Assembly (NCBI RefSeq): GCF_025909975.1
Contig: NZ_JAPCIO010000009.1
Span: 1-64,000, forward strand
Length of the DNA stretch: 64,000 bases
Direction: 5' to 3'
Source: Flavobacterium lacisediminis
GTDB taxonomy: Bacteria; Bacteroidota; Bacteroidia; Flavobacteriales; Flavobacteriaceae
The notes beneath the pieces are model-generated. The model did not search any database. It saw only the letters and a list, made by a program, of their open reading frames with translations, and was not told the origin of the DNA. The first letter of the stretch is position 1. Every line of letters begins with the position of its first letter. Below, in pieces: positions 31,958 to 42,346 of this stretch. The position numbers were made by a program, and so were the translations under genes.

Positions 31958-34900
31958 TTATTTTTTATTTTCAATCCATTTTCTAGCATTCACAAATGCT
32001 TCTAACCATGGCGAAACTTCGTCTTTTTGACCTCTTTCTGGATAATGTGCCCAGTTCCAAGGGAAAGTTGAACGCTCAATATGTGGCATCATTACCAAAT
32101 GTCTTCCAGTAGTATCACACATCATAGCTGTGTTGAAATCAGAACCATTTGGATTCGCCGGATAATTTTCGTACCCATATTTAGCTACAATGTTATATTT
32201 CTCTTCTGAATAAGGTAACTTGAATTTTCCTTCTCCATGTGAAATCCAAACTCCTAAAGTCGTTCCTTCTAAAGTAGATAACATCACTGAATTATTCTTT
32301 TGAACTGTTACCGAAGTAAAACCACTTTCGTGTTTGTTCGAAGTGTTGTGATGCATTTTTCCGTGTACTTCGTGCTCTGGATTTATCAATTCTAATTCCA
32401 TTAATAACTGACATCCATTACAAATTCCAACAGAAAGTGTATCTTCACGCTTGTAGAAGTTTTTCAAAGCCGTATTTGCTTTTTCGTTGTATAAAAACGC
32501 TCCAGCCCAACCTTTAGCCGAACCTAAAACATCCGAATTCGAAAATCCTCCAACAGCTCCAATGAATTGAATATCTTCCAATGTTTCTCTTCCCGAAATT
32601 AAATCGGTCATGTGGACATCTTTTACATCAAATCCTGCTAAGAACATAGCATTTGCCATTTCGCGTTCTGAATTACTTCCTTTTTCGCGAATGATTGCTG
32701 CTTTTGGTCTTGGTTTTGAAGCATCAATTACAGGTAATTTACCATCAAAATGCGATGGGAAAGTAAATTGTAATTTTTGATTTTTATAATTGTCAAAACG
32801 TTCTTGTGCCATTCCATTTTTAGATTGTTTTGAATCTAAAAGGAATGATGTTTTAAACCAAGTATCTCTTAAAGTTGAAATACTAAATGTTAAACTATCT
32901 TCAACGTTGATAACTGTAAACGCATCGCCATCGATAGCCGAACCAATTTTGAAAATCTCAATATTATGTTGTGCGAAAGTTGCTTCCACTTCAGCATTTG
33001 CTTGGAAAACAACTCCTATATTTTCATTAAATAAGGCTTTAACCGTATCTTTTTCTCCTAAAGAAGTCAAGTCGATTAACGCACCTAATTTATCATCTGC
33101 AAAACACATTTCTAATAGCGTAGTGATTAAACCACCGCTTCCAATATCGTGTCCTGCTTTAATTTTTCTATCCTTAATTAAATCTTGTAAAACGTTGAAC
33201 GCTTTTTTGAAGAATTCCGAGTTTTGAATCGTTGGAACATCATTTCCAATTTTATTCAATACTTGCGCAAATGAACTTCCACCTAATTTGAACGAATCTT
33301 GCGATAAGTTGATATAGTAAATGTTTCCGCCATTTCTTTGTAAAACAGGTTCAACTACTTTTGTAATGTTCGAACAATTTCCAGCTGCTGAAATAATTAC
33401 CGTTCCTGGAGCAATTACTTCATCATTTGGATATTTTTGTTTCATCGAAAGCGAATCTTTTCCTGTTGGAATATTGATTCCCAATTCAATAGCAAAATCC
33501 GAACAACCTTTTACTGCTTCATATAAACGAGCATCTTCTCCTTCATTTTTACAAGCCCACATCCAGTTAGCTGATAATGAAACCGATTTCATTCCTTCTT
33601 TTAACGGAGCCCAAACTAAATTTGATAAAGCTTCACCAATCGCAGTTCTTGAACCCGCAACAGGATTTACTAAAGCTGAAATAGGTGAGTGTCCAATCGA
33701 TGTAGCAATTCCCTCTTTTCCTTTGAAATCCAATGCCATTACACCAACATTGTTCAGTGGCAATTGTAATGGACCAACACATTGTTGTTTTGCAACGCGT
33801 CCGCCTACACAACGGTCAACTTTATTGGTTAACCAATCTTTACAAGCTACTGCTTCTAATTGTAAAACTTGACTTAAGTAGCTTCCTATATTTTCTTTTG
33901 AATATTTTAAATCTGAATAGTTGGTAGCAACGGTTTTATCCGTCATAATCGTTTTTGGCGAACTTCCGAAGAAATCTTCTAAAGCATAATCCATTGGTTT
34001 TAAACCTGTAGATTTTGATTCGAAAGTAAATCTATGGTCGTTAGTTACGTCACCAACTTGATACATTGGAGAACGCTCTCTGTCAGCAATTCTTTGTAAT
34101 GTTTCGATGTCTTTTTCACCAATAACTAATCCCATTCTTTCTTGCGATTCGTTTCCGATGATTTCTTTAGCCGAAAGCGTTGGGTCACCAACCGGTAATT
34201 TATCTAAATCGATTAATCCTCCAGTTTCTTCTACTAATTCAGAAAGACAGTTTAAATGTCCACCTGCACCATGATCGTGTATTGAAACAATTGGATTGTT
34301 ATCACTCTCTACCAAACCACGAATGGCGTTGGCAGCACGTTTTTGCATTTCTGGATTAGAACGTTGGATGGCATTTAATTCAATTCCTGAACCAAAAGCA
34401 CCAGTATCTGCAGAAGAAACTGCAGCACCACCCATTCCAATTCTATAATTTTCTCCACCTAAAATAACGATTTTATCGCCAGCCATAGGTTTCTTTTTAA
34501 TCGCTTGATCTAATTTTCCGTAACCAATTCCACCCGCTTGCATGATTACTTTATCGTAACCAATTTTACGATTGTTTTCTTCATGTTCGAAAGTTAAAAT
34601 AGAACCTGTAATTAAAGGTTGTCCAAATTTATTTCCAAAATCAGATGCTCCGTTTGAAGCTTTAATTAAAATATCCATTGGTGTTTGGTACAACCAAGGT
34701 CTTTCGTTCATTCCATTTTCCCAAGGACGTTCTTCTGCTAAACGAGAATAAGAAGTCATGTAAACTGCAGTTCCTGCTAATGGTAAAGAACCTTGTCCTC
34801 CAGCCAAACGGTCACGAATTTCTCCTCCTGAACCTGTTGCAGCTCCGTTGAAAGGCTCAACTGTTGTTGGGAAGTTGTGTGTTTCTGCTTTTAAGGAAAG

Positions 34901-35623
34901 AACCGAATCAAATTCCTTTTCTTGATAGAAGTCTGGCTTGTCGGCACTTTTTGGTGCGAATTGGGTCACTTTCGGACCTTTTACAAAAGCTACGTTATCT
35001 TTATATGCCGAAACAATATCGTTTGGATTTGTTTCCGATGTTTTCTTGATTAATTTGAATAAAGAAGTTGGTTTTTCTTCGCCATCAATCACAAATGTTC
35101 CGTTAAAAATTTTGTGACGACAGTGTTCTGAATTTGCTTGTGAGAAAGCAAAAATTTCAGAATCAGTTAACTTTCTACCTAATTTAGTTGAAAGATTATT
35201 CAAATAGTCCACTTCTTCTGGACTCAAAGCTAAACCTTCTGATTTATTGTAAGCGTCAATATCTTCAATATCCAATATTGGTTCTGGTTGGATATTAATT
35301 GTATAAATTTCTTGATTTAATTCCGAATACTTTTGCGAAAGCATTGGATCAAAATCGTTAAAATCGGTAGCTACTTTTTCAAATTCCTCGATACGAATGA
35401 TGCCAGAAATTCCCATGTTTTGAGTAATTTCTACTGCATTTGTACTCCAAGGCGTAACCATAGCGGCACGTGGTCCAACAAAAAAATCCGACAATACGGA
35501 TTTTTCTATTTTATGTGCATTGCCAAAAAGCCAATTTAATTTGTTGATGTCTTCTGATGAAATCTCGTTTTGCGTTTGAACCGCAAAAACTGTGTTGGAT
35601 TGGTTTCCGAAGAAATGAATCAT
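31958..35623 (-). CDS. purL: Phosphoribosylformylglycinamidine synthase (large form)
   Basis: 1221 residues, the long proteobacterial/eukaryotic-type single-chain FGAM synthase. The synthetase domain has [45 protein letters not shown] and [13 protein letters not shown]. The C-terminal glutaminase domain (from about residue 980) has [30 protein letters not shown] with the nucleophile Cys and [12 protein letters not shown]. It makes FGAM from FGAR with ATP and glutamine in purine synthesis. No leader structure for a riboswitch was seen upstream. Confidence 0.97.
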   Translation of the reverse strand: MIHFFGNQSNTVFAVQTQNEISSEDINKLNWLFGNAHKIEKSVLSDFFVGPRAAMVTPWSTNAVEITQNMGISGIIRIEEFEKVATDFNDFDPMLSQKYSELNQEIYTINIQPEPILDIEDIDAYNKSEGLALSPEEVDYLNNLSTKLGRKLTDSEIFAFSQANSEHCRHKIFNGTFVIDGEEKPTSLFKLIKKTSETNPNDIVSAYKDNVAFVKGPKVTQFAPKSADKPDFYQEKEFDSVLSLKAETHNFPTTVEPFNGAATGSGGEIRDRLAGGQGSLPLAGTAVYMTSYSRLAEERPWENGMNERPWLYQTPMDILIKASNGASDFGNKFGQPLITGSILTFEHEENNRKIGYDKVIMQAGGIGYGKLDQAIKKKPMAGDKIVILGGENYRIGMGGAAVSSADTGAFGSGIELNAIQRSNPEMQKRAANAIRGLVESDNNPIVSIHDHGAGGHLNCLSELVEETGGLIDLDKLPVGDPTLSAKEIIGNESQERMGLVIGEKDIETLQRIADRERSPMYQVGDVTNDHRFTFESKSTGLKPMDYALEDFFGSSPKTIMTDKTVATNYSDLKYSKENIGSYLSQVLQLEAVACKDWLTNKVDRCVGGRVAKQQCVGPLQLPLNNVGVMALDFKGKEGIATSIGHSPISALVNPVAGSRTAIGEALSNLVWAPLKEGMKSVSLSANWMWACKNEGEDARLYEAVKGCSDFAIELGINIPTGKDSLSMKQKYPNDEVIAPGTVIISAAGNCSNITKVVEPVLQRNGGNIYYINLSQDSFKLGGSSFAQVLNKIGNDVPTIQNSEFFKKAFNVLQDLIKDRKIKAGHDIGSGGLITTLLEMCFADDKLGALIDLTSLGEKDTVKALFNENIGVVFQANAEVEATFAQHNIEIFKIGSAIDGDAFTVINVEDSLTFSISTLRDTWFKTSFLLDSKQSKNGMAQERFDNYKNQKLQFTFPSHFDGKLPVIDASKPRPKAAIIREKGSNSEREMANAMFLAGFDVKDVHMTDLISGRETLEDIQFIGAVGGFSNSDVLGSAKGWAGAFLYNEKANTALKNFYKREDTLSVGICNGCQLLMELELINPEHEVHGKMHHNTSNKHESGFTSVTVQKNNSVMLSTLEGTTLGVWISHGEGKFKLPYSEEKYNIVAKYGYENYPANPNGSDFNTAMMCDTTGRHLVMMPHIERSTFPWNWAHYPERGQKDEVSPWLEAFVNARKWIENKK

Positions 35624-35710
35624 TGTATGTAGTTGTTTGTGTTGTTGTTTGAAAGTGCAAATTTATTCTAAAAAGTTAGAAGTTCAAAGTTTTAAGAGCG
35701 CATAAAAACA

Positions 35711-35743
35711 AAAAAAGCTGTTCTTTTTTGAACAGCTTTAATT
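35711..35743 (-). terminator. Terminator of the DUF1579 gene
   Basis: Stem AAAAGCTGTTC / GAACAGCTTT with a 6-base T loop and flanking T/A runs, 15 bases after the stop codon of the reverse-strand gene. Confidence 0.85.
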
Positions 35744-35757
35744 TTATTTGTTGAAAA

Positions 35758-36390
35758 CTACATTTTACGTTTCGAAACTACTTGCATCGATTTGAATTCT
35801 TTACCATCTTCAGCAACATCAAACATTTCCATTTTTTGGTTGTTATCATCAATGTAAGTAATAACTTCTTTTACTTTTTTAGCTTTTTTGGTTACAGGAT
35901 CCACCATTTCGCCGTGAAAAGTTGATGTTTTTGTTGCTTCATCATATTTTCCACGAGTAACCATCATTCCAGTTCCCATATTGTCAATCCAAGTTGATAC
36001 AAACTCTTGAGTTGCATTATCAAAAGCAACCGTTCCTTTTCCTTCAAATGGCATTCCGAACATATCACCAGAATAAGTTCCTTCTTGATATCTTCCTCCC
36101 ATAATCATTTTATAAGTTACGGTAGCAGTTGATTTCATTTCCTGAGGATTGTCTGGTGACCAGAATGTTAATTCGGCATCCCAAGTTCCACTATCTTTAG
36201 CCAACATTTCATGCGCCTTTGATGGTGTAGCATAATCCGCCCAAGCTTTTGCAACTGTAGCAGAATCGGGTTTTGTTTCTGTTGTAACTTCTTCTTTAGT
36301 TGTTGTTTCTTCTGGTTTTTGCGCTTCTTCTTTTTTACAAGAAACGAATGTTAAACCAATAATTAAAAGAGATAAAGAGAGATTTTTCAT
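35758..36390 (-). CDS. DUF1579 domain lipoprotein
   Basis: 210 residues from the ATG at 36390; the longer open frame starts inside the upstream gene region and is not needed. Lipobox LIIGLTFVSC, lipidation at Cys18, then a Glu/Thr/Lys-rich linker. The body matches the DUF1579 type: GTWDAELTFWS, MIMGGRYQEGTYSGDMFGMPFEGKGTVAFDN, FVSTWIDNMGTGM. Probably an outer-membrane or periplasmic lipoprotein with a calycin-like barrel. Function unknown. It follows the beta-helix gene. Confidence 0.8.
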   Translation of the reverse strand: MKNLSLSLLIIGLTFVSCKKEEAQKPEETTTKEEVTTETKPDSATVAKAWADYATPSKAHEMLAKDSGTWDAELTFWSPDNPQEMKSTATVTYKMIMGGRYQEGTYSGDMFGMPFEGKGTVAFDNATQEFVSTWIDNMGTGMMVTRGKYDEATKTSTFHGEMVDPVTKKAKKVKEVITYIDDNNQKMEMFDVAEDGKEFKSMQVVSKRKM

Positions 36391-36409
36391 AATTGTATAA
36401 TTTATTTGG

Positions 36410-37933
36410 TTAGTCAAAAGTGGTCCAATTGTAAGCACCCATATCGGATGGATTAGTTCTTGGATTGTTTAATATATCATTAAAAGTAGAGTAGGTGTTG
36501 TCAGCATTTCCTCTTGCTGAAGAATCTTCACCAATAATCAATTCATTATTTCGAGCATCTTTAAAATCGGGATTATTTACGGTTGAGTTTGTAGCAATCA
36601 AACAATTTGTATACAAAGCAGTATTTGAAAAAGCATACAACGGATTATTAGTGAATTGATTACTGAAATCGGCAAACTTGATTAAAGAATGGTCAAAATT
36701 ATAAACGAAAGTACTTCCAGTTTTTTTCAAAACAATTCCAAAATTACTTGAAGTATGAATGATACAGTTTTTAAAATTAGCTTTTGTTAGAGCATAAATG
36801 GCACTTCCATCGTAATCGTCAAGTAAAACTGCGGTTTGATTTGGTGTTGGCCAATAGTTAGCAAAAGTACAATGTACAAATTCATAACTTCCACCAAAAC
36901 TTCCAGCAAACGAAGTTTGACCACAATTATTGATAACTACATTTCTACCTTCAATATTTCCAGTTCGTGCTAAAATACCAACATTAGAACAATTATAAAT
37001 TTGAGTGTTTTCAAGATCTAAAGTTGGAGTAGGAGTACCATCATTTCCAGATACTAAAATTCCAACCGTGGCATTTTTTAGTGTTAAATTTTTAATTTGA
37101 TTATCTGTACTGCCTTGTGTTAACCAAATCGTTCCCCATTGTCCAGGAACATCTGCAAAATCAGGTTCTAAACGATCACCTTCAAAAATAACTTCGTTTT
37201 CTAAAGCTTCCGTTGTGGATGTACTACCATTCACATGAATTGAAGCGTTATTAGCAACAATAATTCCAGATTCTGCATGAAAATGAACTCTTGCACCAGC
37301 ATCCACAACTAAAGTTTTATTAGGCGGAACTGCGGCATATCCATAAACCACATAAGGTTTGGTATTGGTCCAATGCAATTCGTTTCCATTGGTTGGATCA
37401 GCTTCGTCTAGGTAAAATCCATAGATTTCATCATCACCAATAGGTAAAGTTTCGGTTGTTCCGTCTGAAAATTTTTGTGGATATAAGAAAATGGCATCCT
37501 GAATCAATGTAACTAATTCTACTTTTTGAGTATTGATTCCTTCTCCAAATAAAATTTGGTCAGTATACAGAAAATCAGTAGGATTAGCATCGGCTACATC
37601 AGCTGTAACTTCAATAAAAATGAACATACTGTCTTTAGCCAATAGTTCCACATCGTCAAAAACTCTTCCGGGAATTCCATCTACCATCATGCGATATTTA
37701 GACGTTTCTCCTTTAGCTAATTGTACTTTTGGAATCGAGATATTTTTATCACTTCTATTGTACACTTTTAGAGTGTAAGTGCTTGAACCGATATTTGTAA
37801 AAACAGTGTCTAAATACACCGTATCTTTTGAAAATCGTAAGCCTCCTGTGTTCGATTCAAAATCAAAATCGTTTCGGCATGAAGTTAATGAAACGGCAAA
37901 TCCTATTAGTATTAAAAGTAATAAACGACGCAT
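36410..37933 (-). CDS. Parallel beta-helix lipoprotein
   Basis: 507 residues. Lipobox VSLTSC (Cys19). The N-terminal part (about 30-200) has an immunoglobulin-like beta pattern (FTNIGSSTYTLKVYNRSDKNISIPKVQL). The middle shows repeated strand motifs typical of right-handed beta-helix proteins: LTLKNATVGILVSG, LENTQIYNCSNVGILAR, RNVVINNCGQTSFAG and FKNCIIHTSSNFGIVLK. These often bind polysaccharides. It is upstream of the DUF1579 gene with a 19-base gap, so they may be one unit. The true function is unknown. Confidence 0.75.
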   Translation of the reverse strand: MRRLLLLILIGFAVSLTSCRNDFDFESNTGGLRFSKDTVYLDTVFTNIGSSTYTLKVYNRSDKNISIPKVQLAKGETSKYRMMVDGIPGRVFDDVELLAKDSMFIFIEVTADVADANPTDFLYTDQILFGEGINTQKVELVTLIQDAIFLYPQKFSDGTTETLPIGDDEIYGFYLDEADPTNGNELHWTNTKPYVVYGYAAVPPNKTLVVDAGARVHFHAESGIIVANNASIHVNGSTSTTEALENEVIFEGDRLEPDFADVPGQWGTIWLTQGSTDNQIKNLTLKNATVGILVSGNDGTPTPTLDLENTQIYNCSNVGILARTGNIEGRNVVINNCGQTSFAGSFGGSYEFVHCTFANYWPTPNQTAVLLDDYDGSAIYALTKANFKNCIIHTSSNFGIVLKKTGSTFVYNFDHSLIKFADFSNQFTNNPLYAFSNTALYTNCLIATNSTVNNPDFKDARNNELIIGEDSSARGNADNTYSTFNDILNNPRTNPSDMGAYNWTTFD

Positions 37934-38040
37934 GTATAGTTAATTTTGGTAAATGTAATTATTAATTTTAAATCTATAAAAACTAAATGTGCTTAAATTA
38001 CTTACTAAAACGTTAAATCAGTTGAATTATTCTCTTCGGA

Positions 38041-38493
38041 ATGCTTAATTTTACCAAAAATAAAGTTATGATGTTTGATAGAGAAAAAATATTGCAATTG
38101 TGTAACGATTGGAGCAAAAATACTTTAATGAATACCTTAGATATTGTCTACACCGATGCAGGTGAAGATTTCTTAACCGCTACAATGCCTGTGAATCCAA
38201 GAGTGCATCAACCTATGGGATTATTACATGGAGGTGCAACAGTTGCGTTAGCTGAAAGTGTGGGAAGTGCTGCATCATTAATGTTTGTAAATCCCGAAAA
38301 GCAAGAAGTTCGTGGAATTGAAATTTCGGCAAACCACTTGAAAAGCAAACGAGAAGGAATGGTTACAGCTACAGCAAAAATCATTCATAAGGGTGCTAGT
38401 ATTCACTTGTGGGAAATTAGAATTGTTGATGAAGAAGGAAAGTTAATTTCGCTTTGTAAATTGACGAATATGGTATTATCGAGAAGACAATAA
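38041..38493 (+). CDS. Hotdog-fold acyl-CoA thioesterase (PaaI/MenI-like)
   Basis: 150 residues if the first ATG is used; Met10 or Met11 (38068/38071) fit better to family length. The fold signature is VHQPMGLLHGGATVALAESVGSAASLMFV, with the catalytic Glu/Asp position in LAESVG and conserved HGG. Enzymes of this type cleave 1,4-dihydroxy-2-naphthoyl-CoA in menaquinone synthesis or aromatic acyl-CoAs. Two genes downstream is an isochorismate synthase, which supports the menaquinone option. Confidence 0.82.
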   Translation: MLNFTKNKVMMFDREKILQLCNDWSKNTLMNTLDIVYTDAGEDFLTATMPVNPRVHQPMGLLHGGATVALAESVGSAASLMFVNPEKQEVRGIEISANHLKSKREGMVTATAKIIHKGASIHLWEIRIVDEEGKLISLCKLTNMVLSRRQ

Positions 38494-38504
38494 TTCGATT
38501 ATAA

Positions 38505-39128
38505 ATGACTGGACCAGATATAAACACGCTTTTTCCTTTAGAGAATTATAAAAGATTATGTTTTCTTAAAAATGTAGTTAAAAATCCAAATATTATAGTG
38601 GGTGATTACACGTATTATGATGATTTTGAAGATGTTGCTAATTTTGAGAAAAACGTAAAATACCATTTTGATTTTGTAAATGATAAATTGATTATTGGTA
38701 AATTTTGCATGATTGCTTCCGATGTGAAGTTTATTATGAATGGAGCGAATCATTTATCAGATGCAATTTCAGCTTATCCTTTTGCAATTTTCGGAAACGG
38801 ATGGGAAAATGCGATGGATGGAAAAAGCTATCCCAATAAAGGTAATATTACTATAGGAAACGATGTTTGGATTGGTTACAATGCAACTATTATGGCAGGT
38901 GTAACCATTGGAGACGGAGCGATTATTGGCACTAATGCTACTGTTGCAAAAGATGTTGCGCCTTATTCAATTGTAGGTGGAAATCCTGCAAAAGAAATAA
39001 GAAAGCGTTTTTCAGACGAGAAGATTCAGCAATTGCTTGAATTGCAATGGTGGAATTGGGATATCGATAAAATAACTCAAAACATTCTGGTATTAACGTC
39101 TTCCGAAATTGATAATTTAATTTTATAA
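38505..39128 (+). CDS. CatB-related hexapeptide O-acetyltransferase
   Basis: 207 residues, left-handed parallel beta-helix. FCMIASDVKFIMNGANHLSDAISAYPF and KGNITIGNDVWIGYNATIMAGVTIGDGAIIGTNATVAKDV show the hexapeptide repeats, and NH in NGANHLSD holds the catalytic His of xenobiotic acetyltransferases. The family uses acetyl-CoA on hydroxyl groups (chloramphenicol, streptogramins) but most chromosomal members have unknown natural substrates. It lies between two menaquinone-type genes in a run with 12-base and 1-base spacing. Confidence 0.88.
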   Translation: MTGPDINTLFPLENYKRLCFLKNVVKNPNIIVGDYTYYDDFEDVANFEKNVKYHFDFVNDKLIIGKFCMIASDVKFIMNGANHLSDAISAYPFAIFGNGWENAMDGKSYPNKGNITIGNDVWIGYNATIMAGVTIGDGAIIGTNATVAKDVAPYSIVGGNPAKEIRKRFSDEKIQQLLELQWWNWDIDKITQNILVLTSSEIDNLIL

Positions 39129-40156
39129 TGTCAGTTTTTGATACAATATCAAATCATTTAGAAACAAATTCACCTTTTGTTTGCTATGTTAAACCAAATG
39201 AAACTATTTGGAATTTACTCGTGCAACAAAACGATGAAATTATTGAATTTTCTAATCAAGCCGGATTTGTTTTTATGCCTTTTTATGAAGGAAAACAAGT
39301 AGTAATTCCGTTTGAAGGGAATGAGTTTTTACAAGGAAATCTTGAAAAATTAAAGCAAAAATCAACTGAAAATTTCACTTCAGAAATCAATCAAAAAGAA
39401 GCTTTTGAAAATTTAGTTTCCAAAGGAATTTCCGCCATTCAAAATTACGAATTTGATAAAGTGGTTTTGTCTCGTAAAATGGATTTGAAGAAACAAATCT
39501 CAATTGTAGAAACCTTTCAGAACTTGATTTCATCTTATCCAACTGCTTTTCGCTATTTGTTTTTTCATCCTAAAATTGGTTTATGGATGGGAGCAACGCC
39601 TGAGCAATTGGTAAAAATCAATCAAAATCAATTTGAAACGGTGGCTTTGGCTGGTACTCAATTGTATTCGGAAAATGTAATTTGGGCAACCAAAGAAATA
39701 GAAGAACAGCAATTTGTAACCGATTATATTGTTACTAAAGTAAAAGATAAAGTAAGCCAACTTATAATTACTGATGCTAAAACAGTTAAAGCTGGAGATT
39801 TAGCTCATTTAAAATCGTTTATTTCAGGAGTATTAACTACTGATTTTCAAGCGAAAGATTTAATAAAAACATTACATCCAACTCCAGCGGTTTGTGGTTT
39901 ACCCAAAGAAAAAGCCATCGATTTTATTCTTAAAAATGAAGGTTACAATCGAAAATATTACGCTGGATTTTTAGGCGAATACAATAAAGACAATCAAACC
40001 GATTTATTCGTAAATTTACGCTGTTTAGAAGTAGAGAATGATGTTGTGAATATTTACGTAGGTTGTGGCATCACAAAAGACAGCAATCCTGAAAAGGAAT
40101 TCATTGAAACCGAGAATAAATCGATGACGATGCGGAATGTTTTAGTTTCAAAATAA
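39128..40156 (+). CDS. menF: Isochorismate synthase (chorismate-binding)
   Basis: 342 residues, about the size of other Bacteroidota MenF/EntC. The chorismate-binding core is present: FDKVVLSRKMDL, FRYLFFHPKIGLWMGATPEQLVKI, FETVALAGTQ, HLKSFISG, LIKTLHPTPAVCGLPKEKAIDFI, and YNRKYYAGFLGEYN. These match the Mg2+ and chorismate site. It converts chorismate to isochorismate for menaquinone. The start ATG overlaps the acetyltransferase stop by one base. Confidence 0.88.
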   Translation: MSVFDTISNHLETNSPFVCYVKPNETIWNLLVQQNDEIIEFSNQAGFVFMPFYEGKQVVIPFEGNEFLQGNLEKLKQKSTENFTSEINQKEAFENLVSKGISAIQNYEFDKVVLSRKMDLKKQISIVETFQNLISSYPTAFRYLFFHPKIGLWMGATPEQLVKINQNQFETVALAGTQLYSENVIWATKEIEEQQFVTDYIVTKVKDKVSQLIITDAKTVKAGDLAHLKSFISGVLTTDFQAKDLIKTLHPTPAVCGLPKEKAIDFILKNEGYNRKYYAGFLGEYNKDNQTDLFVNLRCLEVENDVVNIYVGCGITKDSNPEKEFIETENKSMTMRNVLVSK

Positions 40157-40470
40157 ATTGGAAACACATTAGGTACATAGAAAATTTAAAAGACATTGTA
40201 TTTTAAATAGTTCGCATAGTATTTCTATGTAAACTATGTTAAGTAAAACGACTAAAAAATAGACACAAAGAAAATCTATGATTCTATGTGTTTAAAAATA
40301 TAAAAGTTTCAAAATGAAATTGAAACACATAGGCACATAGAAAATATTGAAAGGCATTGTATTTTGAATAGTTCGTTTAGTATTTCTATGTAAACTATGT
40401 TAAGTAAAACGACTAAAATAAACACAAAGAAAATCTATGATTCTATGTGTTTAAAAAAATATAAAAGTTT
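40151..40470. repeat. Two tandem copies of a 160-base element with inverted ends
   Basis: Units 40151-40310 and 40311-40470 are near-identical. Each unit begins with GAAACACAT-AGG-ACATAG (40161-40180 and 40322-40341) and ends with AAAATCTATGATTCTATGTG (40271-40290 and 40430-40450), which are imperfect inverted repeats of each other. A third partial start of the repeat, AAAATGAAATT, carries the bshB1 ATG. It covers the whole 318-base gap between menF and bshB1, which has no gene. No transposase is present, so it may be a miniature (MITE/BIME-like) element duplicated in place. Confidence 0.8.
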
Positions 40471-40474
40471 AAAA

Positions 40475-41191
40475 ATGAAATTAGACATATTAGCTTTTGG
40501 AGCTCATCCAGACGATGTAGAATTAGGTTGTAGTGGTACGATTGCCAAAGAAGTTAGCTTAGGAAAGAAAGTCGGGATTATCGATTTAACTCGTGGTGAA
40601 TTAGGTACACGTGGTTCTGTGGCTATTCGTAATAAGGAATCAGCTAAAGCTTCTGAAATTTTAGGAGTTGTGGTGCGTGAGAATTTAGATATGCGTGATG
40701 GTTTCTTCGTAAACGATGAAGCACATCAAATGAAAGTGATTGAAATGATTCGCAAATACCAACCTGAAATCGTGTTGTGCAATGCGATTACGGATAGACA
40801 CATCGACCACGGAAAAGGAAGTAAATTAGTTAGCGATGCTTGTTTTTTATCAGGTTTGCGACAAATTAAAACGGAATATGACGGCGAAGCACAAGAAGCT
40901 TGGCGACCAAAAGTAGTGTATCATTACATTCAATGGCAAAACATCGAACCTGATTTTGTGGTAGATATTTCGGAATTTATCGGAAAAAAAATGGAATCAG
41001 TGTTAGCTTATGGTTCGCAATTTTATGATCCAAATTCAAAAGAACCGGTTTCACCAATTACTTCAAAAAACTTTTTAGATAGTGTAAAATATCGTGCTCA
41101 AGACCTTGGAAGACTCGTTGGAGTAGAATATGCAGAAGGTTTTACAACCGAAAGATATTTGGCAGTCAATAGCTTAGGCGATTTGAAATAA
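40475..41191 (+). CDS. bshB1: Bacillithiol biosynthesis deacetylase BshB1
   Basis: 238 residues from the ATG at 40475; the longer frame runs through the repeat element. LmbE-like fold: FGAHPDDVELGCSGTI gives the Zn ligands (His11, Asp13, Asp14), and DRHIDHGKGSKL the further His pair. RGELGTRGS and YGSQFYDP match BshB1. It removes acetate from GlcNAc-malate in the cytoplasm to make bacillithiol, the low-molecular-weight thiol of these bacteria. Isolated from other bsh genes here; the upstream sequence is the duplicated element. Confidence 0.92.
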   Translation: MKLDILAFGAHPDDVELGCSGTIAKEVSLGKKVGIIDLTRGELGTRGSVAIRNKESAKASEILGVVVRENLDMRDGFFVNDEAHQMKVIEMIRKYQPEIVLCNAITDRHIDHGKGSKLVSDACFLSGLRQIKTEYDGEAQEAWRPKVVYHYIQWQNIEPDFVVDISEFIGKKMESVLAYGSQFYDPNSKEPVSPITSKNFLDSVKYRAQDLGRLVGVEYAEGFTTERYLAVNSLGDLK

Positions 41192-41218
41192 AATAGTCGT
41201 AAAAAAGTAAAAAAAATC

Positions 41219-41249
41219 TTTGCAAGATAGAAGTAAACCCCTATATTTG
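41219..41249 (+). promoter_or_regulatory. Promoter of tRNA-His
   Basis: TTTG at 41219-41222 and TATATTTG at 41242-41249 with a 19-base spacer, the best match in the window to the Bacteroidota -33/-7 consensus. The tRNA starts 17 bases after the -7 element. Confidence 0.8.
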
Positions 41250-41265
41250 CACTCGCAAAACAAAT

Positions 41266-41340
<75 letters not shown>

Positions 41341-41351
41341 CTTAACATTGG

Positions 41352-41381
41352 AAAGCCCTGAAGTAATTCAGGGCTTTTTTT
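41352..41381 (+). terminator. Terminator of tRNA-His
   Basis: Stem AAAGCCCTGAA / TTCAGGGCTTT with a 4-base loop and a T-run, 11 bases past the tRNA end. Confidence 0.9.
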
Positions 41382-41457
41382 ATTTTCTTTTTACGGATTT
41401 CCATATTTTTTCATGAAAGTAATTTCTTATATTTGATGCTTTAACACCAATTAAATA

Positions 41458-42261
41458 ATGAGAAAACTATTTATCATCTTCATTGGAATTACCGCTTTTG
41501 GTCAATCCAATATCGACAAAGAAACAAACAAAATTGTTGAAGAAGGAAAAATGCTTTATAATTCAGAAATGGCTTCTTGGTATGGAACCGATATTTTTAT
41601 AGAGCTTTATAAAGAAAAAGAAAATATTGGCGGTTACTTTTCATATACAGAAAACAATGTTCCAAAATGTGTATTTTTTTCAAAAGATAAAAAACCAAAA
41701 GTTATTGGCACCATCAATTTTGAAGCTAAAATTAAATTGGAAACAGCAAAAGCCGATTTAAAAGAAAGAGAATTCACCAAAAATGAATTGGACTATTATG
41801 AACTTAGAAAAGAAGCTATGAATATTATTTATTCTGATACTATTTTTAAAAATTATAAGAATACAAGTTTTAATATTGTTCCAATTATTAATAAAAAAGA
41901 AAAAAAAGTATTTGTTTTAACTGGTCCAAAAGTTAATAACGTTATTATTTTAGGAAATGATTATTTAATGAATTTTGACAAGAATAATAAACTGTTAAAT
42001 CGTAAAGCATTACATAAAAATATCATTCCAATTCAAATTGAGGATGATAAAGAAATTGAAGCTACAATGCACAGTCATCTACCAGAGACTGGCGAATTTA
42101 TTACTTCAACTGATATTTGTACTTTAATGCTTTATGGAAAACTTTACAATTTGAAAGAACACTTTGTTATTTCTGAAAAATATGTTTCAATTTGGGATTG
42201 TGAAAAAGATACATTAAATCTGATAACTAGAGAAGCTTTTGAGAAAATATTAGACGAATAA
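41458..42261 (+). CDS. Hypothetical secreted protein
   Basis: 267 residues with a signal peptide (LFIIFIGITAFGQ). No domain recognised. The mature part is rich in Lys, Glu and Asn with short alternating strands, and contains the motif EATMHSHLPETGEFITSTDICTLMLYG, which has histidines and acids that could bind metal. It stands alone between tRNA-His and the yceI operon with its own terminator. It resembles JAB-like tails only loosely, so I give no function. Confidence 0.6.
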   Translation: MRKLFIIFIGITAFGQSNIDKETNKIVEEGKMLYNSEMASWYGTDIFIELYKEKENIGGYFSYTENNVPKCVFFSKDKKPKVIGTINFEAKIKLETAKADLKEREFTKNELDYYELRKEAMNIIYSDTIFKNYKNTSFNIVPIINKKEKKVFVLTGPKVNNVIILGNDYLMNFDKNNKLLNRKALHKNIIPIQIEDDKEIEATMHSHLPETGEFITSTDICTLMLYGKLYNLKEHFVISEKYVSIWDCEKDTLNLITREAFEKILDE

Positions 42262-42286
42262 TCATTAATTTTTTCTAGAAAAACAC

Positions 42287-42318
42287 AAAAAAGCCCTGAA
42301 TTTCTTCAAGGCTTTTTG
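42287..42318. terminator. Terminator between the secreted protein and yceI
   Basis: Stem AAAAAGCC / GGCTTTTT with flanking A/T runs; lies between convergent genes. Confidence 0.8.
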
Positions 42319-42346
42319 TTTTTCATAGCAAAGTTTCCCAGTTCAA

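Noticed and set aside
32790..33872. Long + strand open frames opposite purL
   Set aside because: They mirror conserved purL codons; composition and lack of promoter argue against real genes.
36391..36438. N-terminal extension of the DUF1579 protein overlapping the beta-helix gene end
   Set aside because: The lipobox signal peptide starts at the ATG at 36390; the extension has no signal features.
40151..40470. Insertion sequence upstream of bshB1
   Set aside because: The repeat has inverted ends but no transposase and no target-site duplication that I can see, so only a miniature or palindromic element is claimed.
40397..40474. Extended N-terminus of BshB1
   Set aside because: The added 26 residues are translated repeat DNA; the LmbE fold starts at MKLDILAFGAHPDD from 40475.
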